This document shows positions 12,401 to 23,569 of a DNA stretch of 64,000 nucleotides, in pieces. The stretch's first letter is position 1; each line of letters opens with the position of its first letter. The notes below the pieces were generated by a model. It ran no database searches, was not told the DNA's origin, and was given only the letters and a program-made list of their open reading frames with translations. A program made the position numbers and the translations under genes. Source of the stretch: Owenia fusiformis (Eukaryota; Annelida; Polychaeta; Sabellida; Oweniidae); the NCBI GenBank assembly GCA_903813345.2, contig CAIIXF020000010.1, forward strand, positions 26,808,425-26,872,424, in the 5' to 3' direction.

Positions 12401-14622
12401 TGTACTCACTGTGTCTTCTTGACTCTCCCACTTGTGGTAGTATTCAACCTCCTTCTCTCTTTGCATCAGTTCCTATAAGCATTCAACAACACACATGAAG
12501 CACGACATGATCGTGAAGTTGCGTTCTCACACCAGAGGCAAAAAGCGGGTGTGGCAAATGCCTTGCCAAAGTTTTATAGAAACATATTTGTTTAAATTTT
12601 GTTTCAATTTGAACTTTTTAAATGAAATATAAAGAGAGTATTTTATTCCATTGAATTAGAAAGTTAGGTCATGCTGACCCCTACCTTCCAAATTCAAGGA
12701 ATGACGATGACAACATTCATCCAAGAACTTTTAACTTCAATTTTTTAATCAAAATTTAACCAAAAATGGCTTGGAATATCATACCTGTTCATTCTGTCTC
12801 TCTTCCCTCTCACGTTCTCTCTCCAATCTACGCTGTTTCACTTTTTCCAACTCCCTCTAAAATACAAGTGAATCTGGATAATATATGCAAATACAGAACT
12901 CGACTGATGCTTCATTTATGCTTCATCATTGTATATTTCTATAAAGGTTATATAATTATGGTTCAAACTTAATTTTTTACTGAAAGTTAAACTTTGACCC
13001 CCTATTTTGGGGTAAAAGAGAGAAGGGGGTTAAAAGGATGTAAACTGTATTGTTAATTTTATTGGGAATGGCATTGAATGAACTGATTCCTCAGCTGACT
13101 TACAAACTTGAACCTGTTGGTGGATCAAATTCACAAAATACACCTTAACCATTAATACTTTGCATTTTATGGTTACCATAGCAACTTATCTAATAATCCA
13201 GCACAATGTTACCTTTGTTTCCTCCATCTTCTGCTTCTGTATCCGATGTATGTCTTTACTATCCAGATGTTTCTTGCCCTCTTTCTCCATCTTCTTCCCC
13301 CATACAAATGTCTGATGAAGACGTTCATCTCCAAATGGATTGTCTACGTTGGAATAGCCCTAGAAATGTAGCAATATTATCTTAGTCAGGAAAACCCACA
13401 AAATGTGACCATGTTATTAAAAAACAAGAAAAAATATTTAATTTCTACTTCAGAATGACAAAATGGCTGGTGATATAGATCCAACATGTCCAAAACCTAA
13501 TCAGCTGTGTAATTGTGTGACTGCTGAACATAATTTTATACTCACTAGTGTTTCATCATCCCAACCAGAGTCATGTTTTCTCCTCTTTTCCTTCATCTCC
13601 TTCTTGGCCAATCTTCTTGCTCTCTTCTCCTCTGGTGTCTCCAGACTCTTCATCAGCTCCTTCTCTCTCCTAGACATAAGCATAAGTACAAACACACATT
13701 TCGTCATTTTCATAATAGGCCTAGGGGATTACTAAGTAATAATTATATCTCGCAGTTTCTAGGCTTTTCTCAGCACATACAGTACACAGAACATGTAAGG
13801 CCTAACTATATTAAAAAATTCAAAATAGGCTAGTTTTCATAAAAAGTGATCAAAATAATATCTTCAAACATTCTCACCTTGTTTCTTGTTTCTTTTGTTC
13901 CAGTTCTTCAAGTGTCATCGCTGAAGAACTTTTCCTAGGAGGTGACCTATCTCTTTTAGACTTTTTAGGTCTCTCAGGGCTACTGGAATTACTTCTACTA
14001 CTGCTGGACTCACTGTCACTGTAGTGTCTGCAATCATAACACACACATCAGTGAGACATTTATGTGTTGGCTGCATTATCATATTTAAGATTTGTAGATA
14101 TGACACCTGATTATATTATTAAACCTTTTGAATGATACAATGAAAAACAGGATAAAAAGCATATCCTATACTCATCATTCACACGTACATCTAGTGAAGA
14201 TCTTTAAAAAGTCAAGTATGAGTAATCATCACATACAATTCAAGAGATATGATAGTGGTATAACATGGTCATGGATGCTGTTAAACCATTCTTCAAAATA
14301 TGACTTGTGTATAAATGTCATATGACTATATTATGCAAAATACATACTGGCATAAAATTGCTAGCCTACGAAGAGCAATGAGATAAACAGCAGTTAATGA
14401 AATTTACATTTGCTTGAAGAAGCATTCAAAAAGTGTACGTAATGAAACTGAAAAATGACTGAGATAGTACCAGAATTCCATGTCATTCTGGCAACTAATA
14501 TGTTTTACACTAGTGTTTAAGAATAATCACCTTTTCTTCTTTTTTGATTTCTTTCTTCTGTCTCTATCTCTAGAACGTGACCTTGATCTGTGATGACTTT
14601 TCTTTTTGTCTTTGTGTCCCAT
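6424..14622 (-). CDS. CACTIN: Cactin, spliceosome-associated protein
   Basis: Sixteen coding exons on the minus strand: 14622-14531, 14027-13878, 13669-13546, 13359-13213, 12856-12785, 12472-12410, 12028-11885, 11489-11336, 11196-11050, 10579-10470, 10299-10115, 9755-9523, 9243-9128, 7855-7772, 7157-7107 and 6612-6424. They give 686 aa in one frame (human about 758). The first ~80 residues are Lys/Arg/Ser-rich with RS-like repeats; LETPEEKRARRLAKKE follows. The middle domain includes RAKPIDLLAKYISAEDD (around 235-250) and GVFKGKTYKQL. The C-terminal cactin domain runs from DEEAQFSVEVPL to the final YHFKRYRYRR (about 541-686), with GPPYED and NREWEYS nearly as in human. Cactin is a nuclear splicing factor, first named as a Cactus/IkB partner. 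Introns hold a hAT MITE (8069-8936) and a splice-donor-derived minisatellite (11520-11895). Confidence 0.96.
8069..8936. mobile_element. Non-autonomous hAT element with 8-bp target duplication
   Basis: An 868-bp insertion in the CACTIN intron between 9128 and 7855. It starts TAGGGGTCACACGGTT and ends AACCGTGTGACCCCTA, and is flanked by exact 8-bp duplications ATTTTGGT at 8061-8068 and 8937-8944. Both ends have subterminal CGGTTCGGTT or AACCG motifs. An 8-bp duplication with short TAGGG-type inverted repeats is typical of hAT elements. No transposase frame remains. Confidence 0.93.
11520..11895 (-). repeat. Minisatellite built from a CACTIN 5' splice site
   Basis: About 13-16 units of 22-28 bp (mostly 24) lie immediately downstream of the CACTIN exon ending at 11885. 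On the gene strand each unit reads approximately TACCTCAATGTAGGTC, copying the last exon bases plus the donor GTAGGT. The first stretch stays open in the CACTIN frame and would encode a YLNVGL-type repeat if retained. Confidence 0.9.
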
Positions 14623-15823
14623 TTTTAGTCTGAAATAAGTTTGATTCATACAGTAGTAAATACATATGAAACTCCTCTGTTTTTCACTTTTAAATACATG
14701 TAAATGTATATATGTACGTACATACATGTATATGTAAGCTGGTGTTTGTACAAATCCAAAATGTTCATTTAACTTTTCTGAGACAGATTTACATTCTACA
14801 TTAGAGCCTTATTTCAGCATCACCATGCTTTTAAAATCCTGCCCATCAATGTGTCATATTATAAATTTATACATGTTATTATACAATATACATGGTGTAA
14901 TATGTTATTTTAGGATTTAAGCCCTGGACTCAAAGCAATGTGTGCAGAATCATTCCATTGAAGGTGTTGTTTTCAAATCTTTGCATGACCGCTCAGCAGT
15001 TTAGGAAACAACACCTGAGTGGAATAAAGCAGCCACAATGCATCGAGTCTTGGGCTTAAATTCTTTTCACACATTGCAAAATAGTTAATTTCTACTATCA
15101 TGTGAGTTAAAAGATACGAAATCACTAAAAGAACATTTTTTCAATGAAACTTATTGCAAGGGTCAAGATGGCAAAGCATCAATTTCAATCTCCTCACTTT
15201 GACAACCATACAACAAATGGAAGTTTCTGTTTATAAAACAGAATGCAATATGTGAAATAGCGTGTTCTTATTGGCTGGAATTGGAAGCACCTTTCGAATG
15301 ACCTAAGTACACTGTACCGGAAATGCCGCAATGCTTAGTTAGGTATACTACTGAACAAAAACTGCCATATTCGAATTGGGCAGAAAAAACTTTCACTCAA
15401 CGATCAATTACAAGTCCTGACCACATGACAAAGAAAACTCCAGCGTTCCAGTACTTGCACAGATGGATGCTACTGATGTAGGACACAGTCAAATACCAAG
15501 TATAAACCACTGATCACATTGATTCGTTTTTTTAAGGCCACTCTTCTTCAGCTGTCCAGTGCACATTGGTAGAGCCATAAGTTTCAAAATGTGAGTAATG
15601 GTGGATACAACATTTATTAGGTAAAATCAATTTGCACATTGTTACTTCATCTAGCTTTATTTCCACTTGACAATAAGCTGTGTTACTTTTAATTGCATTT
15701 AATTGTACCTTACTATATAATTGAAATTTTGTAATGTTTACTTTATTGAAGAAATGGTTCCTCTAATTGATAATTTTGTGCAAAAAATTTCACTGCAATT
15801 TCCACAGGAAAGTAGTACATCAT

Positions 15824-16243
15824 AACAGACTGACTTCTAGAGTCCATTTCACTGCTTTATTTCGTCAGTAGAACGGCAAAAATAAGAAATTGGGAGACCA
15901 TTGTGCAATAATATATGGAAAAGTATATTCATAATGTACATGAATGACATTTGTATATTTCAGATTTTTTAGTTGTTTGTGCAATAAGCCTGTGCCGTAT
16001 TGTAATTTGAAGAATTTCAGCCATGTTAATCTTATTGAAAATAACATGGCAGAGAAACATCCAAATATAAAAGGCCACACACTTTATAAGCCAAACTAGA
16101 AGCAATCCAAGATATACAAATGTCATTCATGTACATTATGAATATACTTTTCCATATATTATTGCACAATGGTCTCCCAATTTCTTATATTTGCCGTTCT
16201 ACTGACGAAATGAAGCAGTGAAATGGACTCTAGTCAGTCTGTT
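15824..16243. mobile_element. Foldback/MITE of 420 bp with ~135-bp inverted arms
   Basis: Left arm begins AACAGACTGAC and right arm ends GTCAGTCTGTT. The arms pair over about 135 bp with few mismatches around a ~130-bp loop. It lies in the predicted 5'-UTR intron of CACTIN. No coding capacity; no convincing target duplication. Confidence 0.85.
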
Positions 16244-16566
16244 GGATACATACTACAGGTTAGGCCAAGTTAGAATTTTTGAAGATCTTGACAACGAAAA
16301 CGTTGCTGCATTAACTTGTTTATACTTTTAAATATGCATCTCAATCAATCAGTAGATCTATGCATAAAAATCTAAAAAATATTCCAAAAATTGGTGGCTT
16401 CCTCTGTGATTCAAGCACCGAAAATGTAAGCACTAGGCCTAAATAGGTTAAATCGTGAGACTATAGAATAAGCTGTCTACTACCCTGTACTCGTTCCTTC
16501 AATTTTGCAGTTTGGACAAGCTACAGTGACATAATCATACAAATAATAAATCGTCAGTTTCTTTAC

Positions 16567-16620
16567 CTTTTCTTGAACCCCTATTATCGCCCAATAGACT
16601 TACTGCGCAAGACCGGAAGT
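16567..16620 (-). other. Predicted non-coding first exon of CACTIN
   Basis: On the minus strand the donor CAAGAAAAG|GTAAAGAAAC at 16567/16566 would splice to the acceptor TTTCAG|ACTAAAAATGGG at 14629, just before the CACTIN ATG (14622-14620). The exon's 5' limit is a guess from the position of the ETS-like site. Transcript evidence would settle it. Confidence 0.5.
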
Positions 16621-16761
16621 GTAACCACTGGGCGACTCTGACGCTAAAATATTTTTAAATCGTCAATTATTTGGATAAAACAGGGTCATAAAAGAATGAT
16701 GGAAATATAACTTATTGGTCATATCAACTGTTATATTGTGTATTACTTGTCAGCTTCCGAA
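16568..16761. promoter_or_regulatory. Putative bidirectional promoter of CACTIN and the 199-aa gene
   Basis: The gap between the predicted CACTIN first exon and the divergent ATG at 16762 contains ACCGGAAGTG (16612-16621), a strong ETS/GABP-like site, and CCAAT at 16591. Such sites are common in short TATA-less bidirectional promoters. Inference from motif and geometry only. Confidence 0.5.
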
Positions 16762-19700
16762 ATGGCTTCAGCAAAGACAGGTTCCACGAAACAAAAAAAT
16801 AAATTGAGCTCTCAAAAATCAAAAGTTTCCAACTCTCAGTCTCAGTCTCTTGGATTAGAAAAAGGAATGACAAATTTGACACTGAAACGAGGTGATGACA
16901 TTGATCTTACAAATCCAGAGGCTGTACTCAAAGCACTTGAACTCGCAAATCTGACTGAAGAAGAAACTGATATACTATTGCAAGAGGCATATGAAATAAA
17001 TGCCAGACTCAAGATGCAGCTTGAAATTCAAGAGCGCAGTGAATCATCGAATGGCCATACTAGGCAAATGGAACGTTCAAAGACTCAAGTTCAAAGTAAT
17101 GGTAAAAAGACAATCCTGCCACCAATATCAAATAAACCACTCACAAGCAAAGGCCATTCACCTCGACAAAGTGCAACACAAAAACAAGACTCCTCACTGA
17201 ATCCCAAACCCTCCTCCTCCCCCACAGTAAGCCATTCAGTTTGTTAGGTCAACACCACAAGTGATGATATACTTCACTCCTGGTAATTTTCAAGTGCTAA
17301 TATATTTCGCCCTTTTCGTGAGTTTTGGAAAATTCCATAAATAAAATTCCAATAGCTCAAATTCTCCATTTCACTTTATCGCATCCTACAACCTCCACTA
17401 CAAATCTAAAGTGGTCATAGGATTCGATAACATTTCACTCAGTGTTGACAGTATTTTCTTCCATTGAGGGGCGACAAAAGGTCCATTCGGTAAACCTTTC
17501 AATCAAATGAACCTCCCAACAACCTAATTTCAGGTTAAACCAAAATGTTCAAATTTTGAGAAGTTACAGAATGACAGATCTACGAAAATTATTAGCTGCG
17601 AAATTTGGAAAAGCAGAAAATTTCAAAATTACAAAATTGCGAAATATAATAGCGTCAAATATTAGTATTGTTATAGTCTCCAACTTTTTGTGGAGGTTGT
17701 TCGGCAGTTGGTGGTTAGCATTCATTGTCCAGCATATGTAACAAATGGCAGGTTGAGACATTTTGTTAAAGCCTTGTCAAATTTACAAATGCAATAGTCC
17801 TTTCACCGTTACAATTCAATTGTAGACTGAAAGTGCCTCGTAGTAGTAGTAGTTATCCCAACGAATATCATTTTAATCTACTCTGTGATATTGGTATATG
17901 CACTCGTTCGCTTCGCTCTCTCGTGCAGATATCAATATCACCTCGTAGATAAAAATGATATTCCTCAAAATCATAGGATATCCTATAAATAGTTTTACGC
18001 AAAAAAAAATTTTCAAGATGGCCGCCGCTTTAAAAATGACGGGACTTTTTCGCAAAAATCATAAATTTTTCATTCTAAACCAAAGTAATTAATATTATTG
18101 TTTGAAATTTTGGTAGTATATTCACAACATTTATCTATTTCACATATATTCCGTGTTTTTCATCCTGACCCCCAGGGGCTGTGTATGGGGGGTCAGGAAA
18201 ACAGAAATTTTCACTAATTTTTAGATCTTTCTGAAGTATAGCTTTATTATATGAAAGGCAATTAAGAGTAGATTGCAAATATTGTATCTTTTTTCTGATT
18301 CGAGCCTCGTAAAATTCAAAATGGCCGTCTAATGTACGATTTCGCAATAATTTTTGGATCCCTTCAAAGTATGGCTATATTATACTCAAATTGAAGGATT
18401 TTTGGAGTAGATCACAATTATGGTATTATTTTTCAGATTTGTACCTCAGAAAATTCAAAATGGCTGCTTTGCAGGAATTCACAATTCTAAAATCAAATTT
18501 TTTCAATTTTAACCAAAGTAATGAGTATAATTGATTGGAATTCTTTAATTGATATTTTGTTCGTTGGGATTTGCTACTCCGCGGAGTTGCCGTTATCTAG
18601 TTTTAATTTTGTTTGATGGCAGACTGATACCATATGATAGAAATATGGTCTTCCTTGATTGTAGATTGATAGTAGTATTGCCTTTTGATTGTAGACTGAT
18701 GCTGTATGTCAACAGTATGGTGTTGCTTAATTGTAGACTGAAAGTAGTATTGCCTTTTGGTTGTAGACTGATATTGTCTGATAGCAGTATAGTGTTGCTT
18801 AATTGTAGACTGAAAGTAGTATTGCCTTTTGATTGTAGACTGATGTTGTCTGTCAGCAGTATGGTGTTGCTTGATTGTAGACTGAAAGTAGTATTGCCTT
18901 TTGATTGTAGACTGATATTGTCTGATAGCAGTATGGTGTTGCTTAATTGTAGACTGAAAGTAGTATTGTCTTTTGATGGTAGACTGATATTGTCTGATAG
19001 CAGTATGTTTTTGCTTAATTGTAGACTGAAAGTACTATTGCCTTTTGATGCAGGGCGGATCTGGGAACCAATAAGGGGGGGGGGGGCAAATTTTAGGTTA
19101 GAGAAAAAAACCAGTTAAAGGCCCAGTAATGACCAAAAAGGCCCACTTTTTGAGGCCTTAAGGCCTTTTTTGGCCCAACATTTTTTTGGGTCCAATTTTT
19201 TTTTCTGGGCCCACCCAAGGTGGGGGCCCGGGTCCCCAGGCCAGATCTGCCAGTGTGATGGTATCTGATATTGTCTGATAGCAGTACGGTCTTGCTTAAT
19301 TGTAGACTGAAAGTAGTATTGCCTTTCGATGGTAGACTGATATTGTCTGATAGCAGTATGGTCTTGCTTAATTGTAGACTGAAAGTAGTATTACTGATAT
19401 TGTCTAATAGCAGTATGGTCTTGCTTAATTGTAGACTGAAAGTAGTATTGCCTTTTGATGGTAGACTGATATTGTCTGTCAGCAGTATGGTGTTGCTTAA
19501 TTGTAGACTGAAAGTAGTATTGCCTTTCGATGGTAGACTGATATTGTCTGATAGCAGTATGGTCTTGCTTAATTGTAGACTGAAAGTAGTATTACTGATA
19601 TTGTCTAATAGCAGTATGGTCTTACTTAATTGTAGACTGAAAGTAGTATTGCCTTTTGATGGTAGACTGATATTGTCTGTCAGCAGTATGGTGTTGCTTA

Positions 19701-21980
19701 ATTGTAGACTGAAAGTAGTATTGCCTTTTGATGGTAGACTGATATTGTCTGTCAGCAGTATGGTGTTGCTTAATTATCCCAACGAATGAAGTTCGGTAGG
19801 GATATAGTGAAGTCCTCCGTCCGTCTGTCCGTCAGTCAGTCAGTCAGTCAGTCAGTCAGTCAGTCAGTCAGTCAGTCAGTCAGTCCGTCCGTCTGTCCGG
19901 AAGATAACTCAAATACTAGTAAATGGATTTTCTTCATATTTAGTGGAAAGATGTATATTGGTGAATAATTTTACGCAAAAAAAATTTTTCCAAGATGGCC
20001 GCCGCTTTAAAAATGACGGGACTTTTTCGCAAAAATCATAAATTTTACATTCTAAACCAAAGTAGTTAATATTATTGTTTGAAATTTTGAAAGTATATTC
20101 ACAACATTTATTTATTTCACATATATTCCGTGTTTTCCATCCTGACCCCCAGGGGCCGTGTATGGGGGGGACAGGAAAACAGAAATTTTCGCTCATTTTT
20201 AGATCTTTCTGAAGTATAGCTTTATTATACTCAAATGAAAGGCAATTAAGAGTAGATTGCAAATATTGTATCTTTTTTCTGATTCGAGTCTCGTAAAATT
20301 CAAAATGGCCATCTTATGTACGATTTCGCAATAATTTTTCGATCCCTTCAAAGTATGGCTATATTATACTCAAATTGAAGGAATTTTGGAGTAGATCACA
20401 ATTATGGTATTATTTTTCAGATTTGTATCTCAGAAAATTCAAAATGGCTGCTTTCCAGGAATTCACAATTCTAAAATCTAATTTTTTCAATTTTAACCAA
20501 AGTAATGAGTATAATTGATTGGAATTCGGTAATTGATATTTTGTTCGTTGGGATTTGCTACTCCGCGGAGTTGCCGTTATCTAGTTGTAGACTGAAAGTA
20601 GTATTGCCTTTTGATGGTAGACTGATATTGTCTGTCAGCAGTATGGTCTTGCTTAATTGTAGACTGAAAGTAGTATTGCCTTTTGATGGTAGACTGATAT
20701 TGTCTGACGTCTGTCAGCAGTATGGTGTTGCTTGATTGTAGACTGAAAGTAGTATTGCCTTTTGATGGTAGACTGATATTGTCTGTCAGGAGTATGGTCT
20801 TGCTTAATTGTAGACTGAAAGTAGTATTGCCTTTTGTTGTAAGACTGATATTGTCTGATTGTATATGGATAGTATTATTGCATGCCCTTTTTCTGATAGC
20901 AGTATGGTTTTGCTTGGCTGTAGATTGCGCTGTATTGCCCTTTTTGATGGTAGACTGATATTGCCCGATTGTGCACTGATAGTATTATTGCATGCCCTTT
21001 TTGATGGTAGACTGATATTGCCTGATTGTGCACTGATAGTATTATTGCATGCCCTTTTTGATGGTAGACTGATATTGCCTGATTGTGCACTGATAGTATT
21101 ATTGCATGCCCTTTTTGATGGTAGACTGATATTGCCTGATTGTGCACTGATAGTATTATTGCATGCCCTTTTTGATGGTAGACTGATATTGCCTGATTGT
21201 GCACTGATAGTATTATTGCATGCCCTTTTTGATGGTAGACTGATATTGCCTGATTGTGCACTGATAGTATTATTGCATGCCCTTTTTGATGGTAGACTGA
21301 TATTGCCTGATTGTGCACTGATAGTATTATTGCATGCCCTTTTTGATGGTAGACTGATATTGCCTGATTGTGCACTGATAGTATTATTGCATGCCCTTTT
21401 TGATGGTAGACTGATATTGCCTGATTGTGCACTGATAGTATTATTGCATGCCCTTTTTGATGGTAGACTGATATTGCCTGATTGTGCACTGATAGTATTA
21501 TTGCATGCCCTTTTTGATGGTAGACTGATATTGCCTGATTGTGCACTGATAGTATTATTGCATGCCCTTTTTGATGGTAGACTGATATTGCCTGATTGTG
21601 CACTGATAGTATTATTGCATGCCCTTTTTGATGGTAGACTGATATTGCCTGATAGTTATATGATGTGGTTTGATGAATGACTGACTTATTGTAGTATTGT
21701 TGACTAATCCTGTTTGAGAGTGTAGACATGATTGTTTTAAATTGTAAGAATGTTTTCAACTTTATCTACCATTACCGGTACCATTTGCAATCAAAGGTTC
21801 CTTTCAAATGTTTCTATACATAACACATGAATGATTTATTTTCAGAAGCGTTCCACTAGAGTTTTGTCAGGCACATCTAAATCTGGACCAGGATCTGCTC
21901 CAACATCCCGCAAGTCCGCCAGCTCTTCGTCAAATACTAAGTCGCAACCACAATGGAATGATAGGTTCAACTACTCCTGA
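16762..21980 (+). CDS. Unrecognised 199-aa disordered protein, two coding exons
   Basis: Exon 1 is 16762-17226 and exon 2 is 21846-21980 (stop TGA). The donor ACA|GTAAGC and acceptor TTTTCAG|AAGCG are both phase 0, giving 199 aa. The ATG at 16762 (MASAKTGS) is chosen; the frame is open a little upstream, but only from a GTG. Residues 1-45 are Ser/Lys/Gln-rich. Residues 50-95 look structured and helical, with NPEAVLKALELANLTEEE followed by DILLQEAYEINARLK. The rest is Ser/Thr/Pro/Lys-rich and ends QPQWNDRFNYS. I do not recognise the family. The frame-consistent splice, helical block and ordered C-terminal motif argue for a real gene. It is divergent from CACTIN and convergent with PRDM10. Confidence 0.7.
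17247..17767 (+). mobile_element. MITE family with GTTATAGTCTCC core, copy B (long)
   Basis: It begins about 20 nt after the donor of the 199-aa gene with GTCAACACCACAAGTG and ends near GGCAGGTTGAGACATTTTG. It contains GTTATAGTCTCCAAC and TTCGGCAGTTGG, shared with the copy at 53143-53260. Longer than copy A, so it may be a fuller form. Sense to the host gene. Confidence 0.6.
17854..18601 (+). mobile_element. Helentron-like non-autonomous element, copy 1
   Basis: Begins TATCCCAACGAA and ends GTTATCTAGT. The inverse of the 5' motif, TTCGTTGGGAT, lies close to the 3' end, followed by the palindrome ACTCCGCGGAGT (18576-18587) about 10 nt before CTAG. This asymmetric inverted repeat plus 3' hairpin is the Helentron/DINE-type layout. 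The body is closely similar to copy 2 (19775-20585). Here the 5' microsatellite block is replaced by a hairpin at 17864-17962. Confidence 0.82.
17864..17962. mobile_element. Hairpin inside Helentron-like copy 1
   Basis: About 99 bp with arms AATATCATTTT..GTGATATTG and CAATATCAC..AAAATGATATT around a loop containing CTCGTTCGCTTCGCTCTCTCG. Its loop resembles that of the hairpin at 5761-5930. It is absent from copy 2. Confidence 0.72.
18602..19774 (+). repeat. 72-bp minisatellite with 57-bp variants
   Basis: Tandem units of about 72 bp containing TTGTAGACTGAAAGTAGTAT and GGTAGACTGATATTGTCTG; some units lack 15 bp, leaving 57. The array is interrupted by an insertion at 19051-19255. Related sequence begins near 17815, before Helentron-like copy 1, so the array predates that insertion. 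Long open frames here arise because 72 and 57 are multiples of three; the region is intronic. Confidence 0.9.
19051..19255. mobile_element. 205-bp MITE with TGATG target duplication
   Basis: Starts CAGGGCGGATCTGGG and ends CCAGATCTGCCAGTG, imperfect inverted repeats, flanked by TGATG at 19046-19050 and 19256-19260. The interrupted minisatellite unit normally reads CCTTTTGATGGTAGACTG, supporting a 5-bp duplication. The interior has GGCC-rich motifs and homopolymer runs. A partial inverted copy is at 54088-54200. Confidence 0.82.
19775..20585 (+). mobile_element. Helentron-like element, copy 2, with ACTG/ACGG microsatellite
   Basis: Same termini as copy 1 (TATCCCAACGAA..GTTATCTAGT; hairpin ACTCCGCGGAGT at 20560-20571). 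After the 5' motif comes a CCGT/CAGT microsatellite, about 19815-19895. It is inserted in a minisatellite unit: left flank GCTTAAT, right flank TGTAGAC, and neighbouring units read GCTTAATTGTAGAC. It therefore went between two Ts with no target duplication, as Helentrons do. Related ACGG/ACTG elements are known in bivalves. Confidence 0.88.
20586..20930 (+). repeat. 72-bp minisatellite, continuation
   Basis: Resumes directly after Helentron-like copy 2 with the same 72-bp unit, then degrades into the transition to the 57-bp array. Confidence 0.85.
20940..21655 (+). repeat. Homogeneous 57-bp minisatellite, about 12 copies
   Basis: Nearly identical 57-bp units containing GATGGTAGACTGATATTGCC and GCACTGATAGTATTATTGC. 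The period is a multiple of three, so both strands stay open throughout (19-residue periods). The lack of divergence points to recent amplification. It ends about 190 bp before the acceptor at 21845, inside the intron of the 199-aa gene. Confidence 0.95.
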
Positions 21981-22990
21981 TGTAGCTCCTTAAACATCCT
22001 TTGACATCCATGTTGGAGTCAATTTCTTTTTTACAATATTTATTGAACTGATTGAGACTCTTGTGAATGGTATGCTTTGTACATATTAAAATTAAGTCTC
22101 TGGATACTATGATACAGGGTGTTTCTTAATTATACAGGGTGTTTCTGATACATGAATGGACTAGAGTCACAACAAACAAAATTCAGTATTATAAATTCAT
22201 CTTAAATTATTAGTTATTTAGAGTGTTCATTAATAATATTATTAGGGATAATGTTCCTCCACACATTCATATGTTTGAGTAATACTCAAATACAAGTGCA
22301 CAGATTGCTTTAGATGTTGGCTGCACCTTTTCTCTCAGATTTAAGCTTTAAACCTTGTAGAACGACATATTCACCTGGCTGGTAATTTCCATATAGCCTA
22401 CCCCAAAATATTTTTTCATTTATCAGGACTTCATGATATCAATTATGTCATTCTACAAGAGTTAAAGTTCCTGTAGATTCCTATTTTCCAAAAGTATTTG
22501 AACAATTTACTTACAGTATTTATATAATTACATGTAGGAGCATTTGCTATAAAACCTTTGAAATGATAAATTAAATCTTGAATTTGTGATTATTGAATAG
22601 ATAGATCTATGAATCTCAGTTAGGTCTAAGTACCTGTATATAATGTTATTGATTATAAATATTATTGATTGCAAGAAGAGTTCAGGCTATTCAAAGTTTA
22701 ATTATTAATGTTAGGCCCTTCGTCAGGATGTTAAATATATAATTCACTTTGAATGGTCCCAATAACACTTTTTAACAATGAATGTAACATTTATTTAAAT
22801 TTTGTATTTATTTATAAATTGTAAAACAGAGTGAGAATTCTACAAAATATGAACAGGGTATGAGACAGATCTAGGGTGAAAGAAGAAGTTCTTAAGTTAT
22901 TATGTTCACAAAGTATACATAAAAAAGCTCAAATTGTCAAACGAATTGTCAATGTAAAATGATCAATGGTTGTAAAGCTTGGTATTATAT

Positions 22991-23421
22991 TAACATTTAA
23001 CACTTTATCCAAGTGATCCATTCCGTGGCACTGAGTTTGTTGACATTACTATTATGGAATACAATTGATCATTTCAATAAGAATAGGGACCTTGTCCTAT
23101 GGAAATTAAGATAATGTTTCAAAGCTAGCTTTGTGTGTGATACTTAAAAGCATACAGTCTCAGTGAACTGATTGTACTTTGTAAAGGAAACAATCGTATA
23201 CCTGTGGATAGAAGAGTTAAAACGCCTCATGAAGTAACCTCCTTTGTTAATATTTGCCAAAACAATGAAAAATAGAAAAGTTGAAAACTTTTTAAAACCT
23301 TGATTCTTGGAACCGATTTCACTTGTTGGCTATATGGGTATTTTAGTTATATACAACCTGAGAAGGTCAGTGCCATTCATGCCACGGAATGGATCACTTG
23401 GATAAGGTGTTTATATCATAC
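22991..23421. mobile_element. MITE nested in foldback arm
   Basis: About 431 bp with inverted ends around AAGTGATCCATTCCGTGGCA and TGCCACGGAATGGATCACTT. The intact opposite arm of the host foldback serves as the empty site. Target duplication not clean. Confidence 0.68.
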
Positions 23422-23569
23422 GGCTTTGTATAAAAAACCTCCTTCCTCATACCCACCTTACCAACGTAGGTAGGACATGATACAGTCTTTGAAGGGTTCA
23501 ATTTTAAAGATCTTACATGTAGTTTATTAAATCTTAGTTTATAATGAATTATAGATGCATTTGTAACGA

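Noticed and set aside
16738-16761. Upstream GTG start for the 199-aa gene
   Set aside because: Animal nuclear genes start at ATG; the ATG at 16762 is the first in frame.
18549-19789. Repetitive open frames of 172-189 residues
   Set aside because: Products of the 72-bp minisatellite; no start context, family or splice support.
20859-21759. Long open frames on both strands (273 and 294 residues) of repeating peptides
   Set aside because: They exist only because the 57-bp repeat period is a multiple of three, and the region is inside an intron.
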